Shown here: piece after piece, positions 1 through 8,663 of the stretch | Numbering within the stretch: the stretch's first letter is position 1 | Layout: each line of letters begins with the position of its first letter | Origin: Caulobacter sp. BP25 | GTDB lineage: Bacteria > Pseudomonadota > Alphaproteobacteria > Caulobacterales > Caulobacteraceae | Assembly (NCBI RefSeq): GCF_002737755.1 | Contig: NZ_PEGH01000018.1 | Coordinates: 620,001 to 684,000 of the forward strand | Direction of reading: 5' to 3' | DNA length: 64,000 nucleotides | The notes under the pieces: generated by a model | What the model saw: the letters and a program-made list of their open reading frames with translations, nothing else | Database searches by the model: none | Told to the model about the DNA's origin: nothing | Position numbers and translations under genes: made by a program

Positions 1-1529
1 TTGGCGTTCAACGAGAACGTACCGTAGAGCCCGACGCCCGAGCCGCGCGAGTTCAGCTCGTCGATCAGGTTCTGCATGGTGCCGCCCACTGGCGGGGTGA
101 TCACCACGTCCCGGATCCGGCCGCCTTCGACGTCGGTCAGGCGGATGGTCATGGTCCCCGTGCCAAAGCCATGCGGCGAGGTCGCCGTCAGGCCGGTCTC
201 GTAGGGCGAGTAGCCCGTGCTGCGGACGATGTCGTTGAGACCGAAATAGTGGCTGAAGCCCTGGCCGATCTTGCTGGACGGGGTCGTGGCGTCGTCAGCG
301 ACCGCGACGCCCAGGCCGCTGAAGCCCGATAGCGACAGGGCGCCGTTCGAGAACCCGGCCGTGCCCATGCCGCCCATGGCCGTGTTCAGCTGGGTCATGA
401 AGTTGGCCGAGGTGAAGGCCGGGCCGGCCGCGCCGTTGACGGTCATGGTCCCGGCGTCGAAGTCGATGTCGATCCGACGCTGGATCACGCCCGATGCGTC
501 GGTCAGGGCGACCGTCGTCTTCCCAGTGAAGCCGGTGATTGCCGCCTGGGCGTCCAGGCCCGTGTTCCGGCCCGTCAGGCTGGTGGGGGCCGGCACGGAC
601 GAGGAGGCGTTGGAAGCGCGGTTGATCTCTTCGGCCGCGCGGGTTGTGAACTCGCCCAGCTGGTCGGACATGCCGATCAGTTGGGTGTTGCGCATCTCCA
701 GCAGGCCCTTGATCTCGCCGCTGGAGATATTGAGAGGAATCGGCACGGGAGAGCCGTTGGCCAACTGCACCGTCAGATATCCAGTGGCCGTGGGCGAGGT
801 CTGATAGGTGACCTTCGCCGCGCCGTCGCCGGCCAAGGGCAGGCCCTCTGTCGAGCGAACCACGACGCCGCCCATGCCGCGCGGCGTGACCTGGATGTTC
901 ATCAGCTGGGACAGCTCGTCGACCAGGCCGCTCTGCACGTTCTCCGCGCCCGTGGCGTCCGCTCCGCCGATCTTGGCGCGGGTGATGTCGGTGTTGAGGC
1001 TGTCGATCTGGCTCAGCAGATCGTTCACGCGGTCGACATCGCCCGAGATCCGGCCGTCGGCGTCCTTGCCCAGCTTCGAGATCTCGGCCGTGATGCGGGC
1101 GGACTCGCTGAAGAACTGATCCACGCGCGTGAGGGCCTGGCTGCGCAGCAGCGTGGAGGTGGGGTCGTCCTGCGCCGCCGAGAAGGCGGTGAAGATGTCG
1201 TCGAGGCGCGAGAAGAAGCTCGACGAGGTGGTCGGGTCGCCGAACAGCTGCTGCACGTTGTTCAGGGACTCGGCGATCGCCGTCGCGCGGCCGCTGTCCG
1301 CTGCGGCGTTCAGGCTGGCGGTCTGCAAGAAGCGGTCGCTCGCGCGCTTGATGGCGTCGATGCTGACGCCCACGCCCATGCCGTTGGACAGCAGGTTCGA
1401 CTGCGAGACGGTCTTGCGGACATAGCCCTTGGTGTTGACATTGGCGATGTTGTCCGAGGTGACGCGCAGGCCCGTCTGGGCCGCCATCATGCCGGACGTC
1501 GCCGTGCCCATGATCGAGTTCAGGGACAT
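1..1529 (-). CDS. flgK: Flagellar hook-associated protein FlgK (HAP1), 3' end beyond the window
   Basis: FlgK forms the junction between hook and filament outside the cell and is exported by the flagellar type III system. The N-terminus reads MSLNSIMGTATSGM and is followed by the rod/hook-family motif SDNIANVNTKGYVR, typical of FlgK/FlgE-type axial proteins. Residues about 90-200 are helical and heptad-like. At least 509 residues are present; the C-terminal D0 helix lies beyond base 1, so the gene is truncated by the window and not broken. The ATG at 1529-1527 is the only start that places the conserved N-terminal helix correctly. It is transcribed divergently from fliK across a 401-base regulatory region with a sigma-54 site facing it. 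In older Caulobacter nomenclature this position corresponds to flaN (from memory). Confidence 0.95.
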   Translation of the reverse strand, partial: MSLNSIMGTATSGMMAAQTGLRVTSDNIANVNTKGYVRKTVSQSNLLSNGMGVGVSIDAIKRASDRFLQTASLNAAADSGRATAIAESLNNVQQLFGDPTTSSSFFSRLDDIFTAFSAAQDDPTSTLLRSQALTRVDQFFSESARITAEISKLGKDADGRISGDVDRVNDLLSQIDSLNTDITRAKIGGADATGAENVQSGLVDELSQLMNIQVTPRGMGGVVVRSTEGLPLAGDGAAKVTYQTSPTATGYLTVQLANGSPVPIPLNISSGEIKGLLEMRNTQLIGMSDQLGEFTTRAAEEINRASNASSSVPAPTSLTGRNTGLDAQAAITGFTGKTTVALTDASGVIQRRIDIDFDAGTMTVNGAAGPAFTSANFMTQLNTAMGGMGTAGFSNGALSLSGFSGLGVAVADDATTPSSKIGQGFSHYFGLNDIVRSTGYSPYETGLTATSPHGFGTGTMTIRLTDVEGGRIRDVVITPPVGGTMQNLIDELNSRGSGVGLYGTFSLNA

Positions 1530-1690
1530 GAGGGCGATCCTTTCAGCTCGGCAAACCGCGCAACGCACGACGCGTCCTTGCCCGGCGAAACTTGCCGGGG
1601 CGGGGTGGGGATCACGATCCCGATATATGCCAAGCCATTGAATTTCATGGCGAATGGTTCCGTTGGTCGGATGTTCGACGAGATGTCATG

Positions 1691-1707
1691 CGCAAGTAGG
1701 GCGCCAA
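1691..1707 (-). promoter_or_regulatory. Candidate sigma-54 promoter for flgK
   Basis: On the minus strand the sequence TTGGCGCCCTACTTGCG has the invariant TGGC and TTGC blocks with exactly seven bases between them, matching the -24/-12 spacing of sigma-54 promoters. Transcription would start near 1680 and leave a leader of about 150 bases before flgK. The inner positions match the consensus less well than the fliK promoter does. Confidence 0.6.
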
Positions 1708-1762
1708 CTGGCCCCGCGACCCGCCGACGCGGCAAGTCCCGTCCTCGCCCGGCCTCCTGACT

Positions 1763-1777
1763 GGGCAAAAAGCGCCG
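1763..1777. promoter_or_regulatory. Candidate FlbD-binding (ftr-like) element 1
   Basis: GGGCAAAAAGCGCCG resembles the Caulobacter ftr element, remembered as a CGGC..AAA..GC.G pattern. It lies between the two sigma-54 promoters, roughly 55-70 bases upstream of the flgK site and 80-90 bases upstream of the fliK site, a workable enhancer position for both. The assignment rests on motif similarity by eye. Confidence 0.4.
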
Positions 1778-1853
1778 CTTCAAGCCGGTCCAGAGATCGT
1801 AAACGGTCCATTAATCTGAAATAAAAACAACGACTTGGTGGTGTTCTGGCGAG

Positions 1854-1870
1854 TTGGCCCGACCGTTGCT
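1854..1870 (+). promoter_or_regulatory. Sigma-54 promoter of the fliK-flgD-flgE hook operon
   Basis: TTGGCCCGACCGTTGCT matches the sigma-54 consensus YTGGCACGRNNNTTGCW at every specified position except one (C for A). The GG and GC dinucleotides are correctly spaced at -24/-12. The start of transcription is expected near 1882, about 50 bases before the FliK ATG. FlbD, encoded at 10746, is the expected activator. Confidence 0.8.
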
Positions 1871-1877
1871 TGGGGAA

Positions 1878-1892
1878 GGCGGCAAAGGCGCG
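1878..1892. promoter_or_regulatory. Candidate FlbD-binding (ftr-like) element 2
   Basis: GGCGGCAAAGGCGCG fits the same CGGC..AAA..GC.G pattern as element 1. It lies just downstream of the fliK sigma-54 site. A downstream enhancer is unusual in general but has been described for the divergent flaN/flbG promoters of Caulobacter, which this region appears to be. Motif match by eye only. Confidence 0.4.
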
Positions 1893-1930
1893 TTCGTCAT
1901 GGACCGCCGCCAACCGAGCTTCGACTGCGA

Positions 1931-3757
1931 ATGACCGCGATCGCCGCATCCACCGCCGCTCTTCCCGCCGCGCCGACCCCGGCCGTCGGCGCGAAGTCGG
2001 CCAATGACGGGTTCGACGCCCTGATGGCCATCGCTGGCCGCAAGGACGACACGCCCGCGCCCCGCGCCTCGGCGCGCGCCGAGTCCAAGAGCGACTCCCG
2101 CGACGACGACACGCGGCCTTCCAAACTCGCCGACAAGCCCGCCAGGGCCGAGGCCCGGGCCGGCTCCGGCGCGGCTGATCGGGCCGACGCGGCTCAGGAC
2201 GCCCGTGCCGACCGTGCTGACCGGGCCGAAGACGGCGCCAACAAGGATCAGGTCGCCGATACGGCCGCCGACAAGCTGGACGCAGCCGCCGACCAGGCCG
2301 AGCCCAAGACCGAGCAGGTCGCCGACGCCGTCGTCGGCCAGGACGCCGTCCAGACCGACGCCGCGGCCCAGGCCGCCGCCGCCGCCGCCCTGATCGCGGC
2401 GATGGCCGCGCCCCTGCAAGCGCCGGTCCAGGCCCAGGGGGAAGAGGCCGTTGTCGAGACGGCCGTCGAGACGTCCGCCGTCGCGACCAGCGCCGCGCCC
2501 GCTCTTGCCACCTTGATCCCAGCCGTCGCCGAGACGTCCACGATCGCCAAGGCCGCCGATCTGGCCGCGCCGACGCCCGCCCCGGTCGCGCCGCCCGCGC
2601 CCCTGGCCGGTCAGGATGCTGTCGCGATGGCCGCCGCCGCTGCAGCGCCCGCAGACGGCGCCGCCATCGACGCCGCTGCGCTTGAGGCGCTGTCCAAGCT
2701 GACGGCCGAAGAGGGCGCGCCGACGCTCGTCGATGACCAGACGGTCGCCCAGGGTTCGTCCCCGGCCTTGGCCCAGCCCAAGGCGGCCGAGGCGCCCAAG
2801 TCGCCGGTCGAGACGCCGAAGGTCGTCGCCAGCCAGATCGCCGCGCCGTCGGCCGCTCCGGTCGCCGCTCAGCTCGCGGTCGCCGCCGAGGACGCCGCCG
2901 TCCCGGTCGCGGCGGAAGTCGCCGCCGCCGAGGTCACGGCGGACGTCGCCGAAACGCCCGAAACGCTCGAGGCCGCGCCGACCGCCGCCAAGCCAGTCGA
3001 AACCACCAAGGCCCCCGCGCCGCATCTGATCCAGGCCAAGGCTGCGGACGCGGTTCCGACCGAAACCGCCCAAGCCGTGACCGCCGTGGAGGGCGCGGAA
3101 GCCTCCGCCAATCTCGCCGCCAATCCCAACGAGGTCGCTGGCGAGGCCAAGAGCGCGAATGCGGCCAATGTGGCCGTGGCCGAGGCGCCGGTCCAAGCCA
3201 GCGCCCCGGCTCCGACCGCCCCGCCGCCGCCCGTAGCCCCGGCCCTCGGCGCCAATGCTTCGGCTCCCGCCGCGACGGCGGCGCCGGTGCGCGGTTCGCC
3301 GGAGACCGTCGCGGCCCTGTCGGCCGAGATCGCCAAGAAGGCCGACGGCAAGACCACCCGCTTCGACGTCGCCCTAACGCCGGACGGCTTGGGCAAGGTC
3401 GACGTGCGTATCGAGATCGCGCGTGACGGCGCCCTGACCGCCTCCATGCGGTTCGACACCGTTCACGCGGCGCAGGAGCTGCGCAGCAAGGCCGGCGAGC
3501 TTCGTCAGGCGCTTGCCGACGCCGGTTTCAACGTCGCCGACAACGCCCTGTCCTTCGACGTCTCCAGCCAGAACAACGGCCAGAACCCCAACGCCTTCTT
3601 CGCCTTCGAGGGCTGGGGCGACCAGGGCCAGCGCGCCTTCTCGGGCCGCGCGTTCCAGGCCGCCATGACCGCTGAAGAAGAGATCGTCGTCACCCCCTCC
3701 GACCTGCTGCCCGGCCTGAAGACGGCCGCCGACAGCGGCCTGGACATCCGGATCTAG
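1931..3757 (+). CDS. fliK: Flagellar hook-length control protein FliK
   Basis: FliK is exported during hook assembly, measures hook length and switches the export gate from hook to filament substrates. The 608-residue protein is very rich in Ala, Pro and acidic residues through about residue 450, as expected for the flexible ruler. The last ~130 residues hold the conserved FliK C-terminal domain, recognisable from the segment LTPDGLGKVDVRIEIARDG followed by an amphipathic helix rich in Gln/Glu/Leu. An upstream in-frame start at 1835 would lie before the inferred transcription start, so the ATG at 1931 (MTAIAASTAALP) is preferred. It is the first gene of the hook operon, nine bases before flgD. 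The hypervariable Ala/Pro stretch makes similarity searches weak outside the C-terminus. Confidence 0.85.
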   Translation: MTAIAASTAALPAAPTPAVGAKSANDGFDALMAIAGRKDDTPAPRASARAESKSDSRDDDTRPSKLADKPARAEARAGSGAADRADAAQDARADRADRAEDGANKDQVADTAADKLDAAADQAEPKTEQVADAVVGQDAVQTDAAAQAAAAAALIAAMAAPLQAPVQAQGEEAVVETAVETSAVATSAAPALATLIPAVAETSTIAKAADLAAPTPAPVAPPAPLAGQDAVAMAAAAAAPADGAAIDAAALEALSKLTAEEGAPTLVDDQTVAQGSSPALAQPKAAEAPKSPVETPKVVASQIAAPSAAPVAAQLAVAAEDAAVPVAAEVAAAEVTADVAETPETLEAAPTAAKPVETTKAPAPHLIQAKAADAVPTETAQAVTAVEGAEASANLAANPNEVAGEAKSANAANVAVAEAPVQASAPAPTAPPPPVAPALGANASAPAATAAPVRGSPETVAALSAEIAKKADGKTTRFDVALTPDGLGKVDVRIEIARDGALTASMRFDTVHAAQELRSKAGELRQALADAGFNVADNALSFDVSSQNNGQNPNAFFAFEGWGDQGQRAFSGRAFQAAMTAEEEIVVTPSDLLPGLKTAADSGLDIRI

Positions 3758-3766
3758 GAAACGCCC

Positions 3767-4480
3767 ATGGCCACCGCCGTCTCTTCACAGAACACCACCT
3801 CCGTCCTTGACCGGATCAACAACGGCAAGAACTCGGTGGCGACTAACACCGAGACCTTCCTGAAGCTGCTGACGACGCAGCTGAAGAACCAGGACCCGCT
3901 GTCGCCGACCGACACGACCCAGATGACGCAACAGATCACTCAGATGACTGGCGTCGAGCAGCAGCTGGTCACCAATGACCTGTTGGCGGCGCTGGTCGGG
4001 ATGAACACCGGCACGGGCCTGTCCGAAGGCGTCTCGATGATCGGCAAGCAGGTCACCGCGCTCACCGACAGCTCGACCCTGAAGGACGGCAAGGCGACCT
4101 TCTCCTGGACCCAGGCCAGCGCCTCGATCTCTCTGGAGGTCGAGATCAAGAACGCCGCCGGCAAGGTGGTCCGCACGTTGAAGCCCGACGATCAGAAGAG
4201 CGGCGCCCACACCCTCACCTGGGACGGCAAGGACGACGCGGGGGCCAAGCTGGCCGACGGCGGCGTCTACTCGATCAACGTTAAGGCCGCCGGCGGCGAC
4301 GGCAAGGAGATCAAGGTCTCCAACATCAAGGGCCGCACCGAGGGCGTCGTCACCGCCGTCGACAGCTCGACCGGCCAGACCAATGTCATCATCGACGGCA
4401 AGACCATCGCCATCGACAACGTCATCGGCATCACCGCCGCCGCAGCCACCACCACAACACCGACCACCACTACCGCTTAA
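3767..4480 (+). CDS. flgD: Flagellar hook assembly scaffold (cap) protein FlgD
   Basis: FlgD caps the growing hook and guides polymerisation of FlgE. The 237-residue protein has the family N-terminus, with FLKLLTTQLKNQDPLSPTD at about residues 29-47 and an E/Q-rich helix TQMTGVEQQ after it. It then has an FlgD Ig-like region (TWDGKDDAGAKLADGGVY, about 147-165) inside a tudor-like fold. The end is a low-complexity Thr tract. It follows fliK by nine bases, so the two are cotranscribed from the sigma-54 promoter at 1854, and flgE follows 119 bases later. Confidence 0.95.
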   Translation: MATAVSSQNTTSVLDRINNGKNSVATNTETFLKLLTTQLKNQDPLSPTDTTQMTQQITQMTGVEQQLVTNDLLAALVGMNTGTGLSEGVSMIGKQVTALTDSSTLKDGKATFSWTQASASISLEVEIKNAAGKVVRTLKPDDQKSGAHTLTWDGKDDAGAKLADGGVYSINVKAAGGDGKEIKVSNIKGRTEGVVTAVDSSTGQTNVIIDGKTIAIDNVIGITAAAATTTTPTTTTA

Positions 4481-4518
4481 TCACCCCATCGACCGGGCGT
4501 CAGAACGACGCCGACGCG

Positions 4519-4547
4519 ATCCCCGGAAGACGGTCTTCCCCCGGATC
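4519..4547 (+). other. Inverted repeat between flgD and flgE
   Basis: The 119-base gap between flgD and flgE contains GGAAGAC-G-GTCTTCC flanked by GATCC and GGATC, forming a short hairpin at the RNA level. There is no T-run, so it is probably not a strong terminator. It may be a processing or attenuation structure that adjusts the large FlgE excess over FlgD; that role is inference. Confidence 0.4.
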
Positions 4548-4599
4548 CAAACGCAAACCGCGCTGAACCCTCGAACCCCTTCAACGCAGGATTACCGTT

Positions 4600-6294
4600 A
4601 TGAGCATCAACAGCGCCATGCTCGCCGGCGTCTCCGGTCTGGTCGCCAACTCGTCCGCCCTGGCGGCGATCTCGGACAATATCGCCAACGTCAACACGGT
4701 CGGGTTCAAGCGCTCCAGCTCGAACTTCTCGACCCTGGTCACCTCGGGCGGCAAGAACCAGACCTACAGCGCCGGCGGCGTGAAGGCCCAGACCCACCAG
4801 TTCATCAGCCAGCAAGGCCTGACCCAGTCGACGACCTCGAACCTGGACCTGTCGATCTCGGGCTCGGGCTTCTTCGTCGCGACCGAGAAGCCGGAAAACG
4901 TCACGGCCGCCGACACTCGGTCGTTCACCCGCGCCGGTTCGTTCCAGCTGGACAGCCTGGGCTATCTGCGCAACGACGCGGGCCTCTACCTGCAAGGCTG
5001 GCTGGCCGATCCGGTCACGGGCGCGATCACGCCCGATCCGTCCGACCTGATGCAGCTGCACTCGATCAATGTCGGCACCGTCGGCGGCACGGCCGAGAAG
5101 ACCACCCGCGTCGGCGTCAACGCCAACCTGCGCTCCGAGCAGCCGGTCTCCTCGTCGCTGAGCGTCACCAAGACCGACGTGGCCGACAATGCCGCGCCTA
5201 CCCCGGGTTTGCACAACTTCACGGTCAACTACACCCCGACAGGCACGAACTATGAGTACGATGCCGAGGTCTATGAAAACGGCGTTCTGGTCGGCAGCGG
5301 CACAGTGACCTATGCGTCGACCGCGCCCTACGCCATCACCGCCAGCACCCTGCCGGGCGCGAACACCACGACCATGACGCTAGGCGCGACTACGGTCGAC
5401 CTCGCCGATCTGGGTCTGGACAGTGCGGCCGGCTTCTACGACCCGGCCACCAACTCGATGGCCGACTACGCGCTGGACCAGTTGAAGACCACGCCGGCCA
5501 ATGTCGGCGTCAAGCCGGACTTCGAGATCCAGATTCCGCTGTCGGACTCCAAGGGCGGTCAGCGCACCGTCACCCTGTCGATGCTTAAGGCCCCCGGTCC
5601 GAACCAGTGGTACGCCGAACTGCGCGCCAAGCCCGGCGACCTGCAGTTCCAGTCCAACGGCCTGATCAGCAGCGGCATCATCGAGTTCACCACCGACGGC
5701 AAGCTGAAGGACACTGGCAACCTGTTCGGCACGACCAACCCGACCTCGATCACGATCGGCGCGTCGGGCACCACGCCGACCACCCCAGCGCCGTCTCCCG
5801 CCCCGGTTGAATGGGCCGCAAGTCTCGGCATCGACACCCAGGCCGTCCAGATCGACCTGGCCAGCGCCGCCGGCGGCCTGACCCAGTACAACAGCCAGTC
5901 GGTCGTTCAGTCGGTGAACACCAACGGCACGGCGTTCGGTAACCTGACCAGCATCGAGGTCGATGACGACGGCTATGTCTCGGCCATCTTCGACAACGGC
6001 GTCACCCGCCGGATCGCCCAGGTCGCGGTCGCCACCTTCTCGAACCCGAATGGTCTAAAGGGCGTTAACGGAAACGCCTATCGCGTCACCAACGAAAGCG
6101 GCACTTACAGCCTTAAGACGCCGGGGCAGGGCGGGGCCGGTTCGCTGGCGCCTTCTACTTTGGAAGCGTCGACCGTGGACCTTTCGACCGAGTTTACCGG
6201 CCTGATCACCACGCAACGTGCTTATTCCGCCTCGTCGAAAATCATCACGACAGCGGATCAGATGCTTGAGGAGCTGCTGAATATTAAACGCTAA
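4600..6294 (+). CDS. flgE: Flagellar hook protein FlgE
   Basis: FlgE is the structural subunit of the hook, the universal joint between motor and filament. The 564-residue product starts MSINSAMLAGVSGLVANSSA and carries the axial-protein motif ISDNIANVNTVGFKRS at about 27-42. The C-terminal D0 region ends with LITTQRAYSASSKIITTADQMLEELLNI, with the conserved QRAY and D-x-M-L-x-x-L pattern. The length is larger than the ~400 residues of enteric FlgE and agrees with the ~70-kDa Caulobacter hook protein, because of an extra variable middle domain (about 170-420). It is the last gene of the operon; a strong hairpin follows at 6320. Confidence 0.95.
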   Translation: MSINSAMLAGVSGLVANSSALAAISDNIANVNTVGFKRSSSNFSTLVTSGGKNQTYSAGGVKAQTHQFISQQGLTQSTTSNLDLSISGSGFFVATEKPENVTAADTRSFTRAGSFQLDSLGYLRNDAGLYLQGWLADPVTGAITPDPSDLMQLHSINVGTVGGTAEKTTRVGVNANLRSEQPVSSSLSVTKTDVADNAAPTPGLHNFTVNYTPTGTNYEYDAEVYENGVLVGSGTVTYASTAPYAITASTLPGANTTTMTLGATTVDLADLGLDSAAGFYDPATNSMADYALDQLKTTPANVGVKPDFEIQIPLSDSKGGQRTVTLSMLKAPGPNQWYAELRAKPGDLQFQSNGLISSGIIEFTTDGKLKDTGNLFGTTNPTSITIGASGTTPTTPAPSPAPVEWAASLGIDTQAVQIDLASAAGGLTQYNSQSVVQSVNTNGTAFGNLTSIEVDDDGYVSAIFDNGVTRRIAQVAVATFSNPNGLKGVNGNAYRVTNESGTYSLKTPGQGGAGSLAPSTLEASTVDLSTEFTGLITTQRAYSASSKIITTADQMLEELLNIKR

Positions 6295-6319
6295 TTGGCG
6301 GATTTAACCTTCTTTAATA

Positions 6320-6344
6320 CTCGTGTCTCACCTTGAGACACGAG
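6320..6344 (+). terminator. Hairpin after flgE
   Basis: CTCGTGTCTCA-CCT-TGAGACACGAG forms a perfect 11-base-pair stem with a 3-base loop, 26 bases after the flgE stop codon. There is no T-tract after it (GGGAGTGC follows), so it is either a weak intrinsic terminator or a 3'-end stabilising hairpin for the abundant hook mRNA. It separates flgE from sciP. Confidence 0.6.
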
Positions 6345-6461
6345 GGAGTGCTGAGAGCCGTCTTGTTTAGGCCTTTCTTTACTATTGGAATTAAGCCGCT
6401 GTTATTGGGCGGCGCCTATAGTGGCCTCCAACAGTGATGGTTGTGGGAAAGGCGTAAAGCC

Positions 6462-6743
6462 ATGTTGCAGCAGCAGCGCACGAACAGCCGGGGTGAGAAG
6501 TATGTGATCGGGCCCACCGGCGCGCCGCTCACCCTGTCCGATTTGCCGCCGCCGGAGACCCAGCGTTGGGTCATCCGTCGCAAGGCCGAGGTCGTGGCCG
6601 CCGTTCGCGGTGGCCTGCTCTCGTTGGACGAGGCTTGTGACCGCTACAAGCTGACCAACGAGGAGTTCCTCGCTTGGCAGCAGTCGATTGAACGCCACGG
6701 AATGGCGGGCCTGCGGACCACTCGGATCCAGCAGTATCGTTAA
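6462..6743 (+). CDS. sciP: SciP, small CtrA-inhibitory protein (DUF1153)
   Basis: SciP is a G1-phase regulator of Caulobacter that binds CtrA at target promoters and blocks RNA polymerase recruitment; it also binds DNA itself. The 93-residue length equals the known protein, and the sequence is highly basic with two helix-rich halves: QRWVIRRKAEVVAAVRGG at about 35-51 and a likely helix-turn-helix LSLDEACDRYKLTNEEFLAW at about 53-72. The ATG at 6462 is preceded by GGGAAAGG; a TTG at 6441 in frame is rejected because it would add seven residues and lacks a ribosome site. The gene lies between the hook operon and fliF, as in Caulobacter genomes. No canonical TTAA-N7-TTAA box is visible upstream, only a TTAAGCC half-site at 6391. 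Confidence 0.95.
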   Translation: MLQQQRTNSRGEKYVIGPTGAPLTLSDLPPPETQRWVIRRKAEVVAAVRGGLLSLDEACDRYKLTNEEFLAWQQSIERHGMAGLRTTRIQQYR

Positions 6744-6831
6744 TCTGGAGCTGGGGGTGCGTCGCCTTGACCGTCCCGGCTTACATCGAAAGCCCCGAAG
6801 GCCTTGCGCTAAAAGGGTTTGACGACGTTCA

Positions 6832-6859
6832 GCGGCCGCGCCCCCTGGGGCGCGGCCGC
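6832..6859 (+). terminator. Strong hairpin between sciP and fliF
   Basis: GCGGCCGCGCCCC-CT-GGGGCGCGGCCGC is a perfect 13-base-pair stem, one of the strongest hairpins in the window, about 90 bases after the sciP stop. A short TTTT occurs seven bases later. It most likely ends sciP transcription and insulates the fliF promoter. Confidence 0.65.
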
Positions 6860-6900
6860 GACGTTTTGGCGCCCCAAGGCGTCGCTTCCTCCGCCAAATA

Positions 6901-6915
6901 TAAACGCCTCGTTTA
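6901..6915 (+). promoter_or_regulatory. Candidate CtrA site at the fliF promoter
   Basis: TAAA-CGCCTCG-TTTA has the two half-sites and exact seven-base spacer of a CtrA box, with one departure from TTAA in each half. fliF is a known early (class II) flagellar gene activated by CtrA in Caulobacter. It lies 73 bases upstream of the fliF start codon. Confidence 0.55.
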
Positions 6916-6987
6916 CCTTGTACTGGGTAAATCCTGCCTACCGACGCGCGCTTCGTTCGCGTTCGCCGGGCGTCCCCGCTGGGGTCG

Positions 6988-8658
6988 ATGATCAGGGGAT
7001 GGGGCTTCGTGGAAAGCTTTCTGGGTTCGATTCAGAGGTTCGGTGTCGGTCGGTTGGCCGCGATGCTGGGCGTCGGTGCGGGCGTTGTGGCCGTGCTGGT
7101 GGCCCTCATCATGTTCATGGGTAAGGAGCCCAATGAGCTGCTCTATTCGAACCTCGACCTGAAAGAGGCCTCCGAGGTTACCCAGGCTCTGAGCCAGGCC
7201 GGCATCAAGTTCGAGGCCAAGGGCGATGGCTCGACCATCCTGGTGCCGCGCGACAAGGTCGCCAGCGCCCGTCTGATGGTCGCCGGCAAGGGGCTCGTGA
7301 GCTCCGGCTCGATCGGCTACGAGATTTTTGATGGCGGCAACGCCCTGGGGCAGACCGACTTCGTCCAGCAGCTGAACCGTCAGCGCGCCCTGCAGGGCGA
7401 GCTGGAGCGCACGATCAAGGCCATGCAGGGCGTCAATAGCGTCCGCGTCCACCTGGTTCTGCCCAAGCGCCAGCTGTTTGAGGAAGACGCCGAGCAGCCT
7501 TCGGCCGCCGTCACCATCGGCGTGGGCTCGCGCGAGCCGTCGTCCGACATGGTCCACGCCATCCAGAACCTGGTCTCGTCCTCGGTTCCGAACATGAAGG
7601 CCGAGAAGGTCGCGGTCATCGACCAGCACGGCAAGACCCTGTCGGCCCCCAGCGACGAGAGCCTGGCCGGCAAGGAAGCTCAGGACCGCAAGACCGAGGC
7701 CGAGGCCCGCATCGCCAAGACCGTCAAGGACATGATCGACGGCGTGCTGGGTCCGGGCAAGGCGCGGGTCAACGTCACCGCCGAGCTGGACCTGAACCGC
7801 GTCACGACCCAGGAAGAGCGCTTCGATCCGGATGGTCAGGTTATCCGCTCGGAAAGCACCAACGAGTCGAACAGCGAAGAGAACAAGAACGAGGACAATG
7901 CCGGCGCCACTGCGGCCGCTAATGTTCCGGGCCAGGGCGCCAACGGCTTCCAGCAGCTGGGGTCGCGCGCCGGCGCCAACGAAAGCGTCACCAACTACGA
8001 GATCTCCAAGTCGGTGAAGACCACCGTCCAGGAGCCGGGCGCCCTCACCAAGGTCGCCGTGGCCGTGGCCATCGACGGCGTCACCGCCCCGATGGGCCAG
8101 GACGGCAAGCCCGGCGCCTACACCCCGCGCACCCAGCAGGAGATCCAGCAGATCGAAGAGCTGGTGAAGACCGCCATCGGCTTCGACGCCGAGCGGGGCG
8201 ACCAGGTCAGGGTCACCAACATCAAGTTCCCGCAGCCCGAGGACCAGGGTCTGGAGAAGCAGGGTCTGCTGGCCGGCTTCGACAAGAACGACATCATGCG
8301 CTTCGCCGAGCTGGGCGTGCTGGGCATCGTGGCGATCCTGATCCTGCTGTTCGCGGTCCGTCCGTTCATCAAGAACCTGTCGGAGCCGAACGTCGTGGCC
8401 GCCCTGCCCAGCTCCGGCGCGCCGGTGACCCGCATGATCACCCTGTCGGACGGCACCCAGCAGCAGGTCGTGGTCGACGAGGACGGCGAGCCTCTGGCCA
8501 TCGCCGGCCCCGTCAGCGACATCGACTCGCGGATCGACATCGCCAAGATCGAAGGCCAGGTGAAGGCTTCGTCCATCAAGCGCGTGTCGGAGTTCGTCGA
8601 AAAGCACCCCGAAGAGTCGGTCGCGATCCTGCGCAACTGGCTGCATGAGTCGAGCTGA
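6988..8658 (+). CDS. fliF: Flagellar MS-ring protein FliF
   Basis: FliF forms the inner-membrane MS ring, the base on which the motor and export apparatus are built. The 556-residue product has an N-terminal membrane helix (about 24-45), the YscJ/FliF periplasmic ring-building motifs (for example [21 protein letters not shown] cut by a short linker to [11 protein letters not shown]), a second membrane helix at about 442-458 ([21 protein letters not shown]), and a cytoplasmic C-terminal tail for FliG binding. The ATG at 6988 gives a slightly longer N-terminus than a GTG at 7009, which has an upstream AGGGG; either could be right. It is first in an operon with fliG five bases downstream. Confidence 0.95.
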   Translation: MIRGWGFVESFLGSIQRFGVGRLAAMLGVGAGVVAVLVALIMFMGKEPNELLYSNLDLKEASEVTQALSQAGIKFEAKGDGSTILVPRDKVASARLMVAGKGLVSSGSIGYEIFDGGNALGQTDFVQQLNRQRALQGELERTIKAMQGVNSVRVHLVLPKRQLFEEDAEQPSAAVTIGVGSREPSSDMVHAIQNLVSSSVPNMKAEKVAVIDQHGKTLSAPSDESLAGKEAQDRKTEAEARIAKTVKDMIDGVLGPGKARVNVTAELDLNRVTTQEERFDPDGQVIRSESTNESNSEENKNEDNAGATAAANVPGQGANGFQQLGSRAGANESVTNYEISKSVKTTVQEPGALTKVAVAVAIDGVTAPMGQDGKPGAYTPRTQQEIQQIEELVKTAIGFDAERGDQVRVTNIKFPQPEDQGLEKQGLLAGFDKNDIMRFAELGVLGIVAILILLFAVRPFIKNLSEPNVVAALPSSGAPVTRMITLSDGTQQQVVVDEDGEPLAIAGPVSDIDSRIDIAKIEGQVKASSIKRVSEFVEKHPEESVAILRNWLHESS

Positions 8659-8663
8659 CGGCC

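Larger units (their letters stand above)
1530..1930. other. flgK-fliK divergent regulatory region
   Basis: A 401-base gene-free stretch between two divergent flagellar genes. It contains a sigma-54 site facing each gene, two GGCAAA-type FlbD-like (ftr) elements and an A/T-rich segment around 1810-1838 that could bind IHF. Sigma-54 promoters, FlbD (ftr) enhancers and IHF are the known arrangement for late flagellar promoters in Caulobacter. I see no coding potential here: the overlapping reading frames are antisense to flgK or lie upstream of the FliK start. Confidence 0.8.

Noticed and set aside
681..1760. 359-residue open frame on the plus strand
   Set aside because: It runs antisense through flgK and is a by-product of high G/C content; no ribosome site and no family features.
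1811..3196. 461-residue Gly/Arg-rich open frame on the minus strand
   Set aside because: Mirror image of the Ala/Pro-rich FliK coding region; composition is that of an antisense shadow.
6304..6317. TTAA-N6-TTAA near sciP as a CtrA box
   Set aside because: Spacing is six and not seven, and it lies before the flgE terminator hairpin, so it is unlikely to be the sciP promoter.
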